Positions 17,200 through 25,611 of a stretch of 64,000 nucleotides of DNA are shown here, in pieces. The notes under the pieces are model-generated. The model searched no databases and was not told where the DNA came from. It saw nothing but the letters and a program-made list of their open reading frames with translations. Location of the stretch: contig JAHBWD010000032.1 in the NCBI GenBank assembly GCA_019637175.1, positions 1 through 64,000 on the forward strand. Reading direction: 5' to 3'. A program made the position numbers and the translations under genes. The number at the start of each line of letters is the position of its first letter. Position 1 is the stretch's first letter. This stretch comes from Labilithrix sp. Its GTDB lineage: Bacteria; Myxococcota_A; Polyangia; Polyangiales; Polyangiaceae.

Positions 17200-17967
17200 T
17201 CAGTGCGCGCGCGAAAGGACGGCGGCGTTCGGCGGACGGATGAGCGCGGCACACTCGCCGCGCGGTCCTCGCTTCGCGTGCTTGGCGCATGCGGCGAAGG
17301 CGCGGCGCGCGGCCCATTCCTCGCGCAGATCGAGGTACGCGGCGCCGAGCAGGAGCCAGCCGTCGGCGTGCTCGGGATCGAGGTGCACCGCGCGCGCCGC
17401 GGCATCGCGCGCGCGCGGCAGATCGCGCATCTCGAGCGCGGCTTGCGCCTCGTTCCGCTCCTTGCGCGCCGCGGCGCGATCGACGACCGGCATCGGCGCG
17501 TCGTCGAGCGAGGGATCGAGCAGCGGCGGATCGAGGGCAGGAGGCGGGCTCTCGGCGATCGGCGCAGGCTCGGGCGCCGTCGCCGTCGCGGCCGCGGGTG
17601 GAAGCGCGGGCGCCGGCGCTTGCACGACGGGCGCTCGCTCGATCTCGCGCGTCACCCGTGACGCGACGGCGACCGTGCCCGTCAGGCTCAGGACGGCGAG
17701 GACGGACGCGAGGACGATCTGCGCCGTCTTCGTCGTTCGTCGTCGCGGGACGCCGGCGGGCACTCGATCGTCGTCCGCGTTCTCCGGCCGCTCTTCGTGC
17801 TCCCGCGGATATCGACTCGGATGCAAGAGCGCGTGCGCGAGCTCGATCTCGCGTTCGCTCTCGCGCTCGGGCGCGATCTCTTCGAAGTCTTCGACCGCAG
17901 CCGGGGCTCGAGACGGCCTCAGCGACCGTCGCACGCGCCTTCGATTTCTCCCCGGCCGTATCATCAT
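17200..17967 (-). CDS. Single-pass membrane protein with periplasmic TPR
   Basis: The 255-residue protein has a cytoplasmic basic/acidic N terminus of about 80 residues and one transmembrane helix (IVLASVLAVLSLTGTVAVA). A Pro/Ala-rich periplasmic linker of about 60 residues follows, then a C-terminal TPR-like unit (ALEMRDLPRARDAAARAVHLDP and following) ending in a segment with two cysteines. This tripartite layout is common in myxobacterial envelope proteins. The start codon lies 3 bases after the deacetylase stop (ATG 17967, or the adjacent ATG 17964). Confidence 0.72.
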   Translation of the reverse strand: MMIRPGRNRRRVRRSLRPSRAPAAVEDFEEIAPERESEREIELAHALLHPSRYPREHEERPENADDDRVPAGVPRRRTTKTAQIVLASVLAVLSLTGTVAVASRVTREIERAPVVQAPAPALPPAAATATAPEPAPIAESPPPALDPPLLDPSLDDAPMPVVDRAAARKERNEAQAALEMRDLPRARDAAARAVHLDPEHADGWLLLGAAYLDLREEWAARRAFAACAKHAKRGPRGECAALIRPPNAAVLSRAH

Positions 17968-17970
17968 GCG

Positions 17971-19827
17971 CTACGGAGCCATCCCGCAGACGATCCCGGT
18001 GAGACCGCGGCCGCACAGATCCGCGCGGCCGTCGCCGTTCACGTCACCGAGCTCCATTGTGGCCGCGAGATCGGCGCGTTGCCAGCCTTGCGCGTCGGCG
18101 GCCTCCGGCGAAATCCATACCGTGGCCCGCGTGAAGCCTCGACCCGTCGAGAAGGCGCACACGACGCCCTCGCGCCCACGACCACACACGTCGTCACGTC
18201 CGTCGCCGTTGAGATCGCCGAAGCGGATCGTCCCGAAGAACGAGGGATCTTCGCTCCACGCCGCCTCGTCGCCGAAGTCGGCGCCCGCCGACCACGGCTC
18301 GAGTCTCGTGAAGCCTTTGCCCGACGAGAGCCCACACACGATCCCGCGCGGTCCTCTCCCGCAGACGTCGGCGCGCCCGTCGCCGTCGACGTCGGCGAGG
18401 CGGATCGTGGAGGCGTACGCGGCGTCGCGCCATCCGCGCGCGTCGCTCATGTCGTCGAGCCAGAGGCGCGCGTCGTCGAAGCGCCCTCCGGCGTTCCTCG
18501 CGCACGAGACGCCGTTCGAATCGCGACGGCACGCGTCGGCGCGTCCGTCGCCGTCGACGTCGGCGAGCATCGCGCCCGCGTGATCGTCGCGCGACCAGGC
18601 GCGGAACGCGCCGAGCTCGCCGACGACGTCGGTGGCCGCGCACGCGATGCCGTCGGGTCCGGCGACGCAGACGTCGGCGCGCCCGTCGCCGGTGACGTCG
18701 CCGAGGAGGAGGCTCCCCGCTTGCGCGACGCGCGCGGCGCCCGCCGTCGGCGCGCGGAAGATCGCGCGAGGCAGTCGATCTTCGGCCTGCGTCTGGATCG
18801 AGACGGCGCAGCGGAAGCCGGCGGCGGTGCGCCCGCAGACGTCGGCGCGTCCGTCGCCGTTGACGTCGCCGAGGCGCATCGCGGGCGACTCCCACTGCTG
18901 CGCGTCCGAGATCTCGCTCACGGGCTGGCGGAGCGTGAGCGGAGAGAAGCGCAGGACGGGCGGCGCGAAGACGTATCCGCGCGCCTCGAGCTGCGGGATC
19001 ATCGCGCGCGCCACCTCGAGCCCGAACGTCGATCCGACGTGGCCGACCCTGTCGTGCAGGAGCACGATCCCGTGGCCCGCGCTCTCGATCGCCTCGACGT
19101 AGCGCGCGGCGACGGCCTGCGGCTTCATCCTCTGCGAGCCGCGAGGCCCGCTGCGATCGCACTCGAACGGGCCGCGCGCGCCCTGACACTGGATCGACTC
19201 GTCCCAGTCCTTGCGATCGACGTCCCACGCGATCGGCCCGACCATGCGCGACAGGTACGGGTCGCCGCTCACGACCCGCGCGGCGGCCTCGCCCCATCCG
19301 CCTCCGGGTGCGCGGAAGATGCGCAGCTCGTTCACCAGGAAGGGATCGAGGTGCTCCTGGTTGCCGCGCAGCTCGCGCTCGATCGCCTTGGCGCCGCGCG
19401 CCTCGCGCAGGATGACGTGATGGAGCGTGTGGTTGCCGAGGCGGTGCCCGAGCTCGACGAGATCGCCGAGGATGGGCAGGTGCTCGTAGCCGGTCGCGAG
19501 CACGTTCGTGCCGTTGCCGGGATCGTCGGAGACGCCGGCCGCCCAGGACGCGACGACGAAGAACGTCGCCGAGATCTTACGATGCTTGAGGTAGCCCGCG
19601 AGCTCGAGGGTGCTCACGTCCGGGCCGTCGTCCCAGGTGAGCGCGATCACCTTGTCGGGGAAGTCGCGCCCGTCGAGCGGGAGGCGCGCGGCGCGTCGTA
19701 TCGGGGCGATCGCCTGCGCGGCGGCCGTGACGGCGACGCTCGCTCGACGCGCCGAGGGTGCAGGCTCGTCATGAGCGGCGCCGCAGCCCAGGAACGCGAT
19801 CGCGAGCGCGAGGGACGCCTTCTTCAC
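17971..19827 (-). CDS. Polysaccharide deacetylase lipoprotein fused to six FG-GAP-type repeats
   Basis: The 618-residue protein has a lipoprotein signal (AIAFLGC), then a NodB/CE4 deacetylase domain (about 55-300) with motifs TWDDGPD, HTLHH, RAPGGGWG, DVDRKDW and IVLLHD, so the metal-dependent catalytic core looks complete. The C-terminal half holds six calcium-loop repeats of form D-x-(N/T/D)-GDGR-x-D, each followed by a pair of cysteines about 10 residues apart, consistent with a beta-propeller with one disulfide per blade. It probably removes acetyl groups from peptidoglycan or exopolysaccharide at the cell surface. The start is GTG 19827; it lies 25 bases after the FGE-like gene. Confidence 0.9.
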   Translation of the reverse strand: MKKASLALAIAFLGCGAAHDEPAPSARRASVAVTAAAQAIAPIRRAARLPLDGRDFPDKVIALTWDDGPDVSTLELAGYLKHRKISATFFVVASWAAGVSDDPGNGTNVLATGYEHLPILGDLVELGHRLGNHTLHHVILREARGAKAIERELRGNQEHLDPFLVNELRIFRAPGGGWGEAAARVVSGDPYLSRMVGPIAWDVDRKDWDESIQCQGARGPFECDRSGPRGSQRMKPQAVAARYVEAIESAGHGIVLLHDRVGHVGSTFGLEVARAMIPQLEARGYVFAPPVLRFSPLTLRQPVSEISDAQQWESPAMRLGDVNGDGRADVCGRTAAGFRCAVSIQTQAEDRLPRAIFRAPTAGAARVAQAGSLLLGDVTGDGRADVCVAGPDGIACAATDVVGELGAFRAWSRDDHAGAMLADVDGDGRADACRRDSNGVSCARNAGGRFDDARLWLDDMSDARGWRDAAYASTIRLADVDGDGRADVCGRGPRGIVCGLSSGKGFTRLEPWSAGADFGDEAAWSEDPSFFGTIRFGDLNGDGRDDVCGRGREGVVCAFSTGRGFTRATVWISPEAADAQGWQRADLAATMELGDVNGDGRADLCGRGLTGIVCGMAP

Positions 19828-19852
19828 CAGCTCGAGGGATCGTAGCGCAGCC

Positions 19853-20695
19853 TCAGCGGGCCGCCGTAGCTTGTGGCGCCGTGTCGGCGCAGCAGCGGAA
19901 TCCGATCTGGTAGTAGCGGAAGTCTTCTTCGTGGCCGTCGGTCGTGGGCCGGCAGCGCCCGCGCACCCAGCTCCAGTAGCCGCCCTTGAGCGCGCTGCGA
20001 TGCGGTTTTCCCGTCTCGTTGACGACCCACTCGTCGACGTTGCCCGTCATGTCCATCACGCCGTAGGGGCTCTTGCAGCGGTCGCGCGAGCCGCTCGGCT
20101 CGCCCTGCCATAGGCGCTTGACCTCCGCGTCCCGCGTGTCGTGACGGCGCAAGAGCTCGGGCTTCGGGTTCAGGGGGAACTTGTCGATGTTGCAGGCCGT
20201 CGCGTCGCGGCTGAGGCCGTAAGGGTAGGGGAGGTGCTCGGGGCCTTCGCACGCGAGCGTCCACTCGGCGTCGGTGCAGAGGCGCTTGCCGATCGCGCCG
20301 CACGCGTCGCGCGCCTCGTACCAGTCCTTCATCACGATCGGGTCTTCGTGCTCCCGGTTCGGATATTCGAAGCGGTCCATGCAGAAGCGCTTATGGATGC
20401 TCGGCTTCGCGCACGGCGCCGACGGGGCGAACTCGGCGCACCGGCCCTTGGTGGTGGCCGACGCCCAGCGCAGGCACTTCTGCTCGGGGAGCGCGGGGCA
20501 GTAGTCGCCCTCGACCTCGATCATCCCCTCGCCGCAGCCTGACCCTGCGGGCGCCGCCACGACGGAAGCGGGGGAGGTGACGGCGATCGCCGCGAGCGTC
20601 ACCGGCGAGTCGGCCTCCGAGCGGGCGACCCCGGCGTGAGAGAGCGCGAGGAGCGCAGAGCCTCCGAACACGACACGACGCCAAGCAAAGCGCAC
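19853..20695 (-). CDS. Secreted FGE-sulfatase-fold protein, probably non-catalytic
   Basis: The 280-residue protein has a signal sequence (SALLALSHAGVARSEA), a Cys-rich region, then the formylglycine-generating-enzyme fold: FCMDRFEYPN, GKRLCTDAEWTLACEG, MDMTGNVDEWV, LKGGYWSW and GFRCC. In true FGE a catalytic CxxxxC pair follows GGS; here the equivalent stretch (GGYWSWVRGRC) lacks the pair. A structural or ligand-binding role is likely, and no sulfatase is in the window. Start GTG 20695 follows a TAGGAT box by 6 bases. It is the first gene of the operon containing the deacetylase. Confidence 0.85.
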   Translation of the reverse strand: MRFAWRRVVFGGSALLALSHAGVARSEADSPVTLAAIAVTSPASVVAAPAGSGCGEGMIEVEGDYCPALPEQKCLRWASATTKGRCAEFAPSAPCAKPSIHKRFCMDRFEYPNREHEDPIVMKDWYEARDACGAIGKRLCTDAEWTLACEGPEHLPYPYGLSRDATACNIDKFPLNPKPELLRRHDTRDAEVKRLWQGEPSGSRDRCKSPYGVMDMTGNVDEWVVNETGKPHRSALKGGYWSWVRGRCRPTTDGHEEDFRYYQIGFRCCADTAPQATAAR

Positions 20696-20701
20696 GAAAC
20701 G

Positions 20702-20707
20702 ATCCTA
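20702..20707 (-). promoter_or_regulatory. -10-like box (TAGGAT) for the FGE-like/deacetylase operon
   Basis: On the minus strand TAGGAT ends 6 bases before the GTG at 20695, predicting transcription from the start codon itself. No Shine-Dalgarno is visible. Confidence 0.55.
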
Positions 20708-20765
20708 ACCCGTGCGCCATGCGATCGCGATTTTCCGGCGTCCTTGCTAAGGAGAGGAGCCTCCC

Positions 20766-22400
20766 ATGGACGAAGCGATCTTGGCCCACGAGGTCAAACG
20801 CCGGAAGACGTTCGCGATCATCTCGCACCCGGACGCCGGCAAGACCACGCTGACCGAAAAGCTCCTCTTGTACGGAGGCGCCATCCAGGTCGCCGGCGCC
20901 GTGAAGGCGAAGCGAGGGCGCGCGTCGGCGGTGAGCGACTGGATGGAGCTCGAGCGCGAGCGTGGGATCTCGATCACGACCAGCGTCATGCAGTTTCCGT
21001 ATCGCGGGCTGCAGATGAACCTGCTCGACACGCCGGGCCACGCCGACTTCAGCGAAGACACGTACCGCACGCTCCACGCGGTCGACGGCGCGGTGATGCT
21101 CCTCGACAGCGCCAAGGGCGTCGAGGCGCAGACGAAGAAGCTCTTTCGCGTCTGCCGCCAGCGCAAGATCCCGATCTTCACGTTCGTGAACAAGATGGAT
21201 CGGCCGGGCCGCGATCCGTTCGAGCTCGTGGGCGAGGTCGAGAGCGTCCTCGGCATCGGGGTCTATCCGATCACGTGGCCGATCTTCCGTGAGGGCACGT
21301 TCCGCGGCGTGTATCACCGGCTCGCGCACCGCGTGTACCTGTTCGACGCCGAGCACGCGAAGTCGAGCGCGGCGCACGGCGCCGAGGCGCCTCCGGTGAA
21401 GGTGACGGGCCTCGACGATCCCGCGCTCGAGCGCGAGCTCGACCCGGTGGGCTACAAGCAGCTCCGCGACGAGGCCGAGCTGCTCGACGCCGCGGGCGAC
21501 GCCTTCGACGCGGCGCGCTTCGCCGTCGGCGAGGTCTCGCCGATGTTCTTCGGCAGCGCGATCAACAACTTCGGTCTCGAGGCGTTCCTCGAGAGCTTCT
21601 GCGAGATGATGCCCGCGCCGGCGCCGCGGAGCACGAACGCGGGCAGCCTCGCGGCCGACGATCCGCGCTTCAGCGCGTTCGTCTTCAAGATCCAGGCGAA
21701 CATGGATCGGGCGCACCGCGACCGCATCGCGTTCGTGCGCATCTGCTCGGGCCGCTTCGAGCGCGGCATGAAGGTGCGCCACGTGCGAACGGCGCGCGAC
21801 ATTCGTCTCGCGAACCCGACGCAGTTCATGGCGCAGGATCGCAACATCGTCGAGCAGGCCTTCGCCGGCGACGTGCTCGGCGTCTACGACCCGGGCGTCT
21901 TCGAGATCGGCGACACGCTCACCGACGGCCCCGATCTCCAGTTCGAATCGATCCCGAGCTTCGCGCCGGAGCATTTCGCGCGCCTCGTGATGGCCGATCC
22001 GATGAAGCGCAAGCAGCTCCAGAAGGGGATCGAGCAGCTCGCGCAGGAGGGCACCATCCAGCTGTACCGCCCGCCGGATTCGCGCGTGGGCGACGTGATC
22101 CTCGGCGCGGTCGGCCAGCTCCAGCTCGAGGTCGTGAAGTTCCGCCTCGAAGACGAGTACGGCGTGAAGATCCGCTACGAGGCGGTGCAGTGCGTCCACG
22201 CGCGCTGGGTCACGCGCAAAGACAAGAAGCCGGTCGACCTCCAGTGGCTCGCCAAGGAGCGCGCGGGCACGGTCGTGGTCGACGTTCGCGACCGCCCGGT
22301 CATGCTCTTCTCCGGCGACTGGCAGCTCAACGCCGCGCTCCGCGATCTGCCCGATCTCGAGCTCGCGGAGACGGCGACCGGCGTCCTCGTTCGGGAGTGA
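20766..22400 (+). CDS. prfC: Peptide chain release factor 3
   Basis: It is a translational GTPase that recycles RF1/RF2 from the ribosome after termination. The 544 residues (E. coli 529) show G1 SHPDAGKTTLTEK, the switch segment ERERGISITTSVMQF, G3 DTPGHADF and G4 NKMDR, then EF-G-like domain II and the RF3 C-terminal domain (GQLQLEVVKFRLEDEYG). A strong purine-rich Shine-Dalgarno (20749-20759) precedes ATG 20766, so this gene, unlike many neighbours, uses a conventional leader. Confidence 0.97.
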   Translation: MDEAILAHEVKRRKTFAIISHPDAGKTTLTEKLLLYGGAIQVAGAVKAKRGRASAVSDWMELERERGISITTSVMQFPYRGLQMNLLDTPGHADFSEDTYRTLHAVDGAVMLLDSAKGVEAQTKKLFRVCRQRKIPIFTFVNKMDRPGRDPFELVGEVESVLGIGVYPITWPIFREGTFRGVYHRLAHRVYLFDAEHAKSSAAHGAEAPPVKVTGLDDPALERELDPVGYKQLRDEAELLDAAGDAFDAARFAVGEVSPMFFGSAINNFGLEAFLESFCEMMPAPAPRSTNAGSLAADDPRFSAFVFKIQANMDRAHRDRIAFVRICSGRFERGMKVRHVRTARDIRLANPTQFMAQDRNIVEQAFAGDVLGVYDPGVFEIGDTLTDGPDLQFESIPSFAPEHFARLVMADPMKRKQLQKGIEQLAQEGTIQLYRPPDSRVGDVILGAVGQLQLEVVKFRLEDEYGVKIRYEAVQCVHARWVTRKDKKPVDLQWLAKERAGTVVVDVRDRPVMLFSGDWQLNAALRDLPDLELAETATGVLVRE

Positions 22401-22406
22401 TATCTT
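22401..22406 (+). promoter_or_regulatory. -10-like box (TATCTT) directly after prfC
   Basis: TATCTT begins on the base after the prfC stop and ends 9 bases before ATG 22416, suggesting a separate leaderless transcript for the next gene. Read-through from prfC is also possible. Confidence 0.45.
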
Positions 22407-22415
22407 CTTCCATGG

Positions 22416-23000
22416 ATGGGTGAGCTCGACCCCGTCACCGTGGACGCGGAGGAGGACGACGCGCGCGTCGAGCGGCACGGCGTCGTCGACGGCGCCGTGC
22501 TCCGCGATCGCGACGAGCTGCGCGCCCATCGCGAGAGGCTGCGCGCGGCGCAGGGCGTCACGGAGGGTCTCTCGACGACGGCACGATCGGCGTGGCCCGA
22601 GCTCGCGATCGCGGTCGCGTACACGGTCTACGTCCTTCCGATGAGCTTCTTCGTGCTCCACTCGGTTCCTTCGGGCGAGGTCTTGGCCGGCGCGGCGCTC
22701 GTCTTCTTCGCGGCGGTCTTCCTGATCGCGTTCTGGCGTTCGTACGCCAACGCGGCGCGCTTCGCCCGGCGCACGCGCGTCTACGACGGCGTGCTCGTCG
22801 AGAAGCGCGCGCGGGAAGACGAAGCGGTCGCGATCTTCGAGGGCGGCGCGGTCCCGATCCCGAAGTCGGTGCACAGGGAGCTCGTGCCCGGCGTCCGGTA
22901 TCGCGTCCACGCGCCCGACACGAACGACGTCGTCGTCGACGTCGCGCTCGACGACGAAGCGCCCGCCCCGGAGACGGCCTACCGAACGCAGCGCCGGTGA
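22416..23000 (+). CDS. Two-helix membrane protein of unknown function
   Basis: The 194-residue protein has a charged cytoplasmic N terminus (about 55 residues). Two transmembrane helices follow (AYTVYVLPMSFFVLHSV and LAGAALVFFAAVFLIAFW), then a C-terminal beta-rich soluble domain of about 90 residues that repeats Val/Asp patterns. No family is recognised. An ATG at 22412 is out of frame and hits a stop at once, so 22416 is the usable start. Confidence 0.65.
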   Translation: MGELDPVTVDAEEDDARVERHGVVDGAVLRDRDELRAHRERLRAAQGVTEGLSTTARSAWPELAIAVAYTVYVLPMSFFVLHSVPSGEVLAGAALVFFAAVFLIAFWRSYANAARFARRTRVYDGVLVEKRAREDEAVAIFEGGAVPIPKSVHRELVPGVRYRVHAPDTNDVVVDVALDDEAPAPETAYRTQRR

Positions 23001-23136
23001 CGCGCGCGGGAGAGGCGTAGCCCCCCGTCTTCGCGCGGCGACCGCGGAGTGTGACTTCTTTTTTCTTTTCGTTCGCCCGCAAATCTTCGCGTTTGTTCGC
23101 GCGTCAGAGGCGGGTTCGCCACGAAAGGAGCGCGCC

Positions 23137-24324
23137 ATGCGCATCTCGACGTTCGCCGTCCTCACGCTCGCCCTCGGCCTCGGCGCCTGCACCCGCGCGC
23201 CCAGCACCGGCGGCCACGACCGCACCTCGCCCTCCGTCGCCGCCGCCGGAGGCGGCGCGGGAGGCGTTGCGCCGCAAGCAACCTCTCCCGTCTCGGGACC
23301 GCTCGCCGTGCGTCCCGCGCCCGCTTCGTCGGGGCCCGCGCACGCCGCGGCGAGCGCCGACGAGCACACGATCGGGCTCGGCCAGGTGTTCGCGAATCTC
23401 GTCGTCTATCCGGTCACGTCGCGCTCGCAGGTCGACGTCGGTCCGCTCATCACGCTCGACGACGCGCTCGCCAAGGGCGTCGCCGAGGTCCGCGAGGTCG
23501 AAGGCGGGGGGAGCGTGAACACGCTCGTCATCGACAACAAGGGTACCGTCCCCATCTTCGTCCTCGCGGGGACGATCGTGAAGGGCGGCAACCAGGATCG
23601 TCAGATCGGCCAGGACTTCATCATCGAGGGAAAGCAGAAGTCGCCGGTCGACGCCTTCTGCGTGGAGCACGGCCGCTGGAACGGCCAGCGCAACGGTCAG
23701 GCGACCGCCGGCCGCTTCGGCGCGAGCGACGTCCTCGCGACGTCGAAGATCCGCGCGGCGGGTCAGTACAAGAAGAGCCAGGGCGAGGTCTGGTCGAAGG
23801 TCTCCGAGGCGAACTCGGCGAACAAGCAGCGCCCGGCGTCGGACACCTTCCTCGCGTCGGTCGACGACGCGACGCTCGCCAAGCAGAGGAGCGAGCTCGG
23901 CGCGAAGATCGAAGCGTCGCTCGCGTCGGTCAACCCGCAGCAGGAGCTCGTCGGGATCGCGTTCGCGATCGACGGCGACGTCAAGGGCGTCCGCTGGTTC
24001 GCCCACCACGACGTCTTCCAGATGGTGCGCAAGAAGCTCGTCGCCGGCATCGCGCTCGACGCGATCACGGCGAAGGCGGAGGCCGAAGCGCAAGGTCGCG
24101 CCGCGAGCACCAAGCCGGCTCCATCACCGGCGGCGGTGGATCAGTTCGTCAAGAACGTCGAGGCGGCCGCGGTGACCGAGCGCCGCGACACCGCGGCGGG
24201 CAACGTCAACGAGTACTCCGAGTCGGCGGCGGCTTACGGCTCGAAGACGATGCTCAAGGGAGCGTCGTCGAAGCCGGGCGCTTCGCCGAAGAAGCCGGTG
24301 AGCTCCGACTTCCTCTCGAAGTAG
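23137..24324 (+). CDS. ARPP-1/DUF6569-like lipoprotein
   Basis: The 395-residue protein has a lipobox (LALGLGAC), a Gly/Ala/Pro-rich spacer to about residue 80, then a domain with family hallmarks: LVIDNKGTVPIFVLAGTIVKGG, QDRQIGQDFIIEG and CVEHGRWNG. These match the ARPP-1 (DUF6569) domain, whose function is unknown. A long C-terminal helical and Ser/Lys-rich tail follows. A Shine-Dalgarno (AAAGGAG) precedes ATG 23137. Its upstream intergenic region has a T-rich stretch at about 23053-23070. Confidence 0.82.
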   Translation: MRISTFAVLTLALGLGACTRAPSTGGHDRTSPSVAAAGGGAGGVAPQATSPVSGPLAVRPAPASSGPAHAAASADEHTIGLGQVFANLVVYPVTSRSQVDVGPLITLDDALAKGVAEVREVEGGGSVNTLVIDNKGTVPIFVLAGTIVKGGNQDRQIGQDFIIEGKQKSPVDAFCVEHGRWNGQRNGQATAGRFGASDVLATSKIRAAGQYKKSQGEVWSKVSEANSANKQRPASDTFLASVDDATLAKQRSELGAKIEASLASVNPQQELVGIAFAIDGDVKGVRWFAHHDVFQMVRKKLVAGIALDAITAKAEAEAQGRAASTKPAPSPAAVDQFVKNVEAAAVTERRDTAAGNVNEYSESAAAYGSKTMLKGASSKPGASPKKPVSSDFLSK

Positions 24325-24343
24325 CGATCGCGCGCGCGGTCGA

Positions 24344-25552
24344 TCACTCGTCCTTCGGCGGGAAGAGCGCTTCTGCCGCGCGCTTGGCGCGCGCGCGGAA
24401 GATGTTGCGCGCCATGAGCGAGCTCTCGGCGTCGGCGCGCCTCGTATAGAGATCGCGGATCGCCTCGTTCGCGGCGCGATCGCTCGGGTCGGCCTCGTGC
24501 GCCCACTCGGCGAGGTGGCACGCGAGCGGAGCGTCGCTCGCCTCGAGCGCGCGTGCGCGCGCGACGAGGTTCGCCGCTCCGCCGGCGAGCGCGGCGATCT
24601 CCTTCGCGCGCGACGCGAGCGAGGCCGGGAGGAGATCGGCGGCGACGCCGTTCCACCAGCCGGCGTGCAAGCGGATGATGTTGCGCGCGATGAACTCGGG
24701 CCGGTCGTAGACCGGCTGGAGGTAGGGCTTCTCGGCGAGCTCCGGAGGGATGCGGACGCGCTCGACGACGGTGTCGTGCGGGAGCCCTTTGGCGAGGCCT
24801 TCGAAGGTCGCGTCGATGATCGCGCGGAGGTAGCTCGCCGCGTCGAGGAGCGCGGCGCGGATCGCCTCGGCGCCGAGGATCGGCGCGCCGTGGCCGGGGA
24901 GCAGCACCTCGGCGCCGAGGTCGGCCATCGCGCGGAGCGTCGCCTCCCACTCCTCGGCGTAGCGCTGCACCTTCTGCGGGTTGCCGCAGTTCGGCGCGCA
25001 GCCGATCCAGAAGTCGCCGGTGCACAGCACCTTGCGCCCGGGCACCCAGACCCAGGTCGCGTCGTCGGACTCGCCGCGCGTGTGCCGGAGCTCGAACGTC
25101 TCGCCGCCGAGCTCGAGCGTGAGCGCGTCGTCGTAGACCTCCGTCGGCCAGAAGAACTCGTTCGGCCACGAGAGGCTCTCGACGGCGAACTGCACCTGGT
25201 TGATCCGCGCGTTGAGCTCGCCCATGCGCGCGTAGCGCTCGAACCGCGTGCGCACGTCGCGATGCGCGACGATGCGCGGCTTGCCCGCGGGCTCGGCGAG
25301 CCATGCGTCGAGGCCGAAGGCGTGGTCGACGTGTCCATGCGTGTACACGACGGTATGAAGAGGCGCTTGCGTCTTCTCGCGCACCGACGCGTGGATCTTC
25401 GGTCCGAAGGCGCGCATGCCGACGTCGACGAGGAGGAGCCCTTCGTCGGTTTCGAAGACGGCCACGTTCGCGAACGCGGGAACGAACCAGGTCCGGGGCG
25501 CGGGGGCGGTGACCTCGCCGCCGCCGAAGAAGCCAAGGGCCTCGAGGGTCAT
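24344..25552 (-). CDS. Metallo-beta-lactamase-fold hydrolase with alkylsulfatase-like dimerisation region
   Basis: The 402-residue protein has the zinc-site motif THGHVDH, further ligands in RHTRGESDD, CTGDFWIG and LLPGHG, and no signal peptide. After the beta-lactamase domain (about 20-230) comes a helical region with NIIRLHAGWWNG, similar to the dimerisation domain of SdsA-type alkylsulfatases. An ester, sulfate-ester or thioester substrate is possible and the exact one is unknown. ATG 25552 was chosen; TTG 25570 and GTG 25567 are alternatives. The divergent promoter region is shared with the next gene. Confidence 0.87.
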   Translation of the reverse strand: MTLEALGFFGGGEVTAPAPRTWFVPAFANVAVFETDEGLLLVDVGMRAFGPKIHASVREKTQAPLHTVVYTHGHVDHAFGLDAWLAEPAGKPRIVAHRDVRTRFERYARMGELNARINQVQFAVESLSWPNEFFWPTEVYDDALTLELGGETFELRHTRGESDDATWVWVPGRKVLCTGDFWIGCAPNCGNPQKVQRYAEEWEATLRAMADLGAEVLLPGHGAPILGAEAIRAALLDAASYLRAIIDATFEGLAKGLPHDTVVERVRIPPELAEKPYLQPVYDRPEFIARNIIRLHAGWWNGVAADLLPASLASRAKEIAALAGGAANLVARARALEASDAPLACHLAEWAHEADPSDRAANEAIRDLYTRRADAESSLMARNIFRARAKRAAEALFPPKDE

Positions 25553-25596
25553 GGGGGCAGAAGACACCAATCCGCCCGCGCGCGGAAGGACCAGCG

Positions 25597-25602
25597 TATG
25601 AT
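25597..25602 (+). promoter_or_regulatory. -10-like box (TATGAT) for the TPR/PEGA-like gene
   Basis: TATGAT ends 9 bases before ATG 25612. The first two bases overlap a minus-strand TACGCT (25598-25593) that could serve the divergent hydrolase gene, so the two promoters are nearly back to back. Confidence 0.5.
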
Positions 25603-25611
25603 GAGCGAGCC

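Noticed and set aside
15133..17661. 842-residue open frame opposite the HEAT/DUF4132-like gene
   Set aside because: Composition is dominated by Arg, Glu and Ala with no recognisable domain. The opposite strand has correct codon bias and a structured alpha-solenoid.
19853..20695. Active formylglycine-generating enzyme paired with a sulfatase
   Set aside because: The catalytic cysteine pair is missing and no sulfatase gene is in the window.
20391..23369. 992-residue open frame opposite prfC
   Set aside because: It is antisense to a complete release factor 3 gene and is low-complexity Arg/Asp/Glu sequence.
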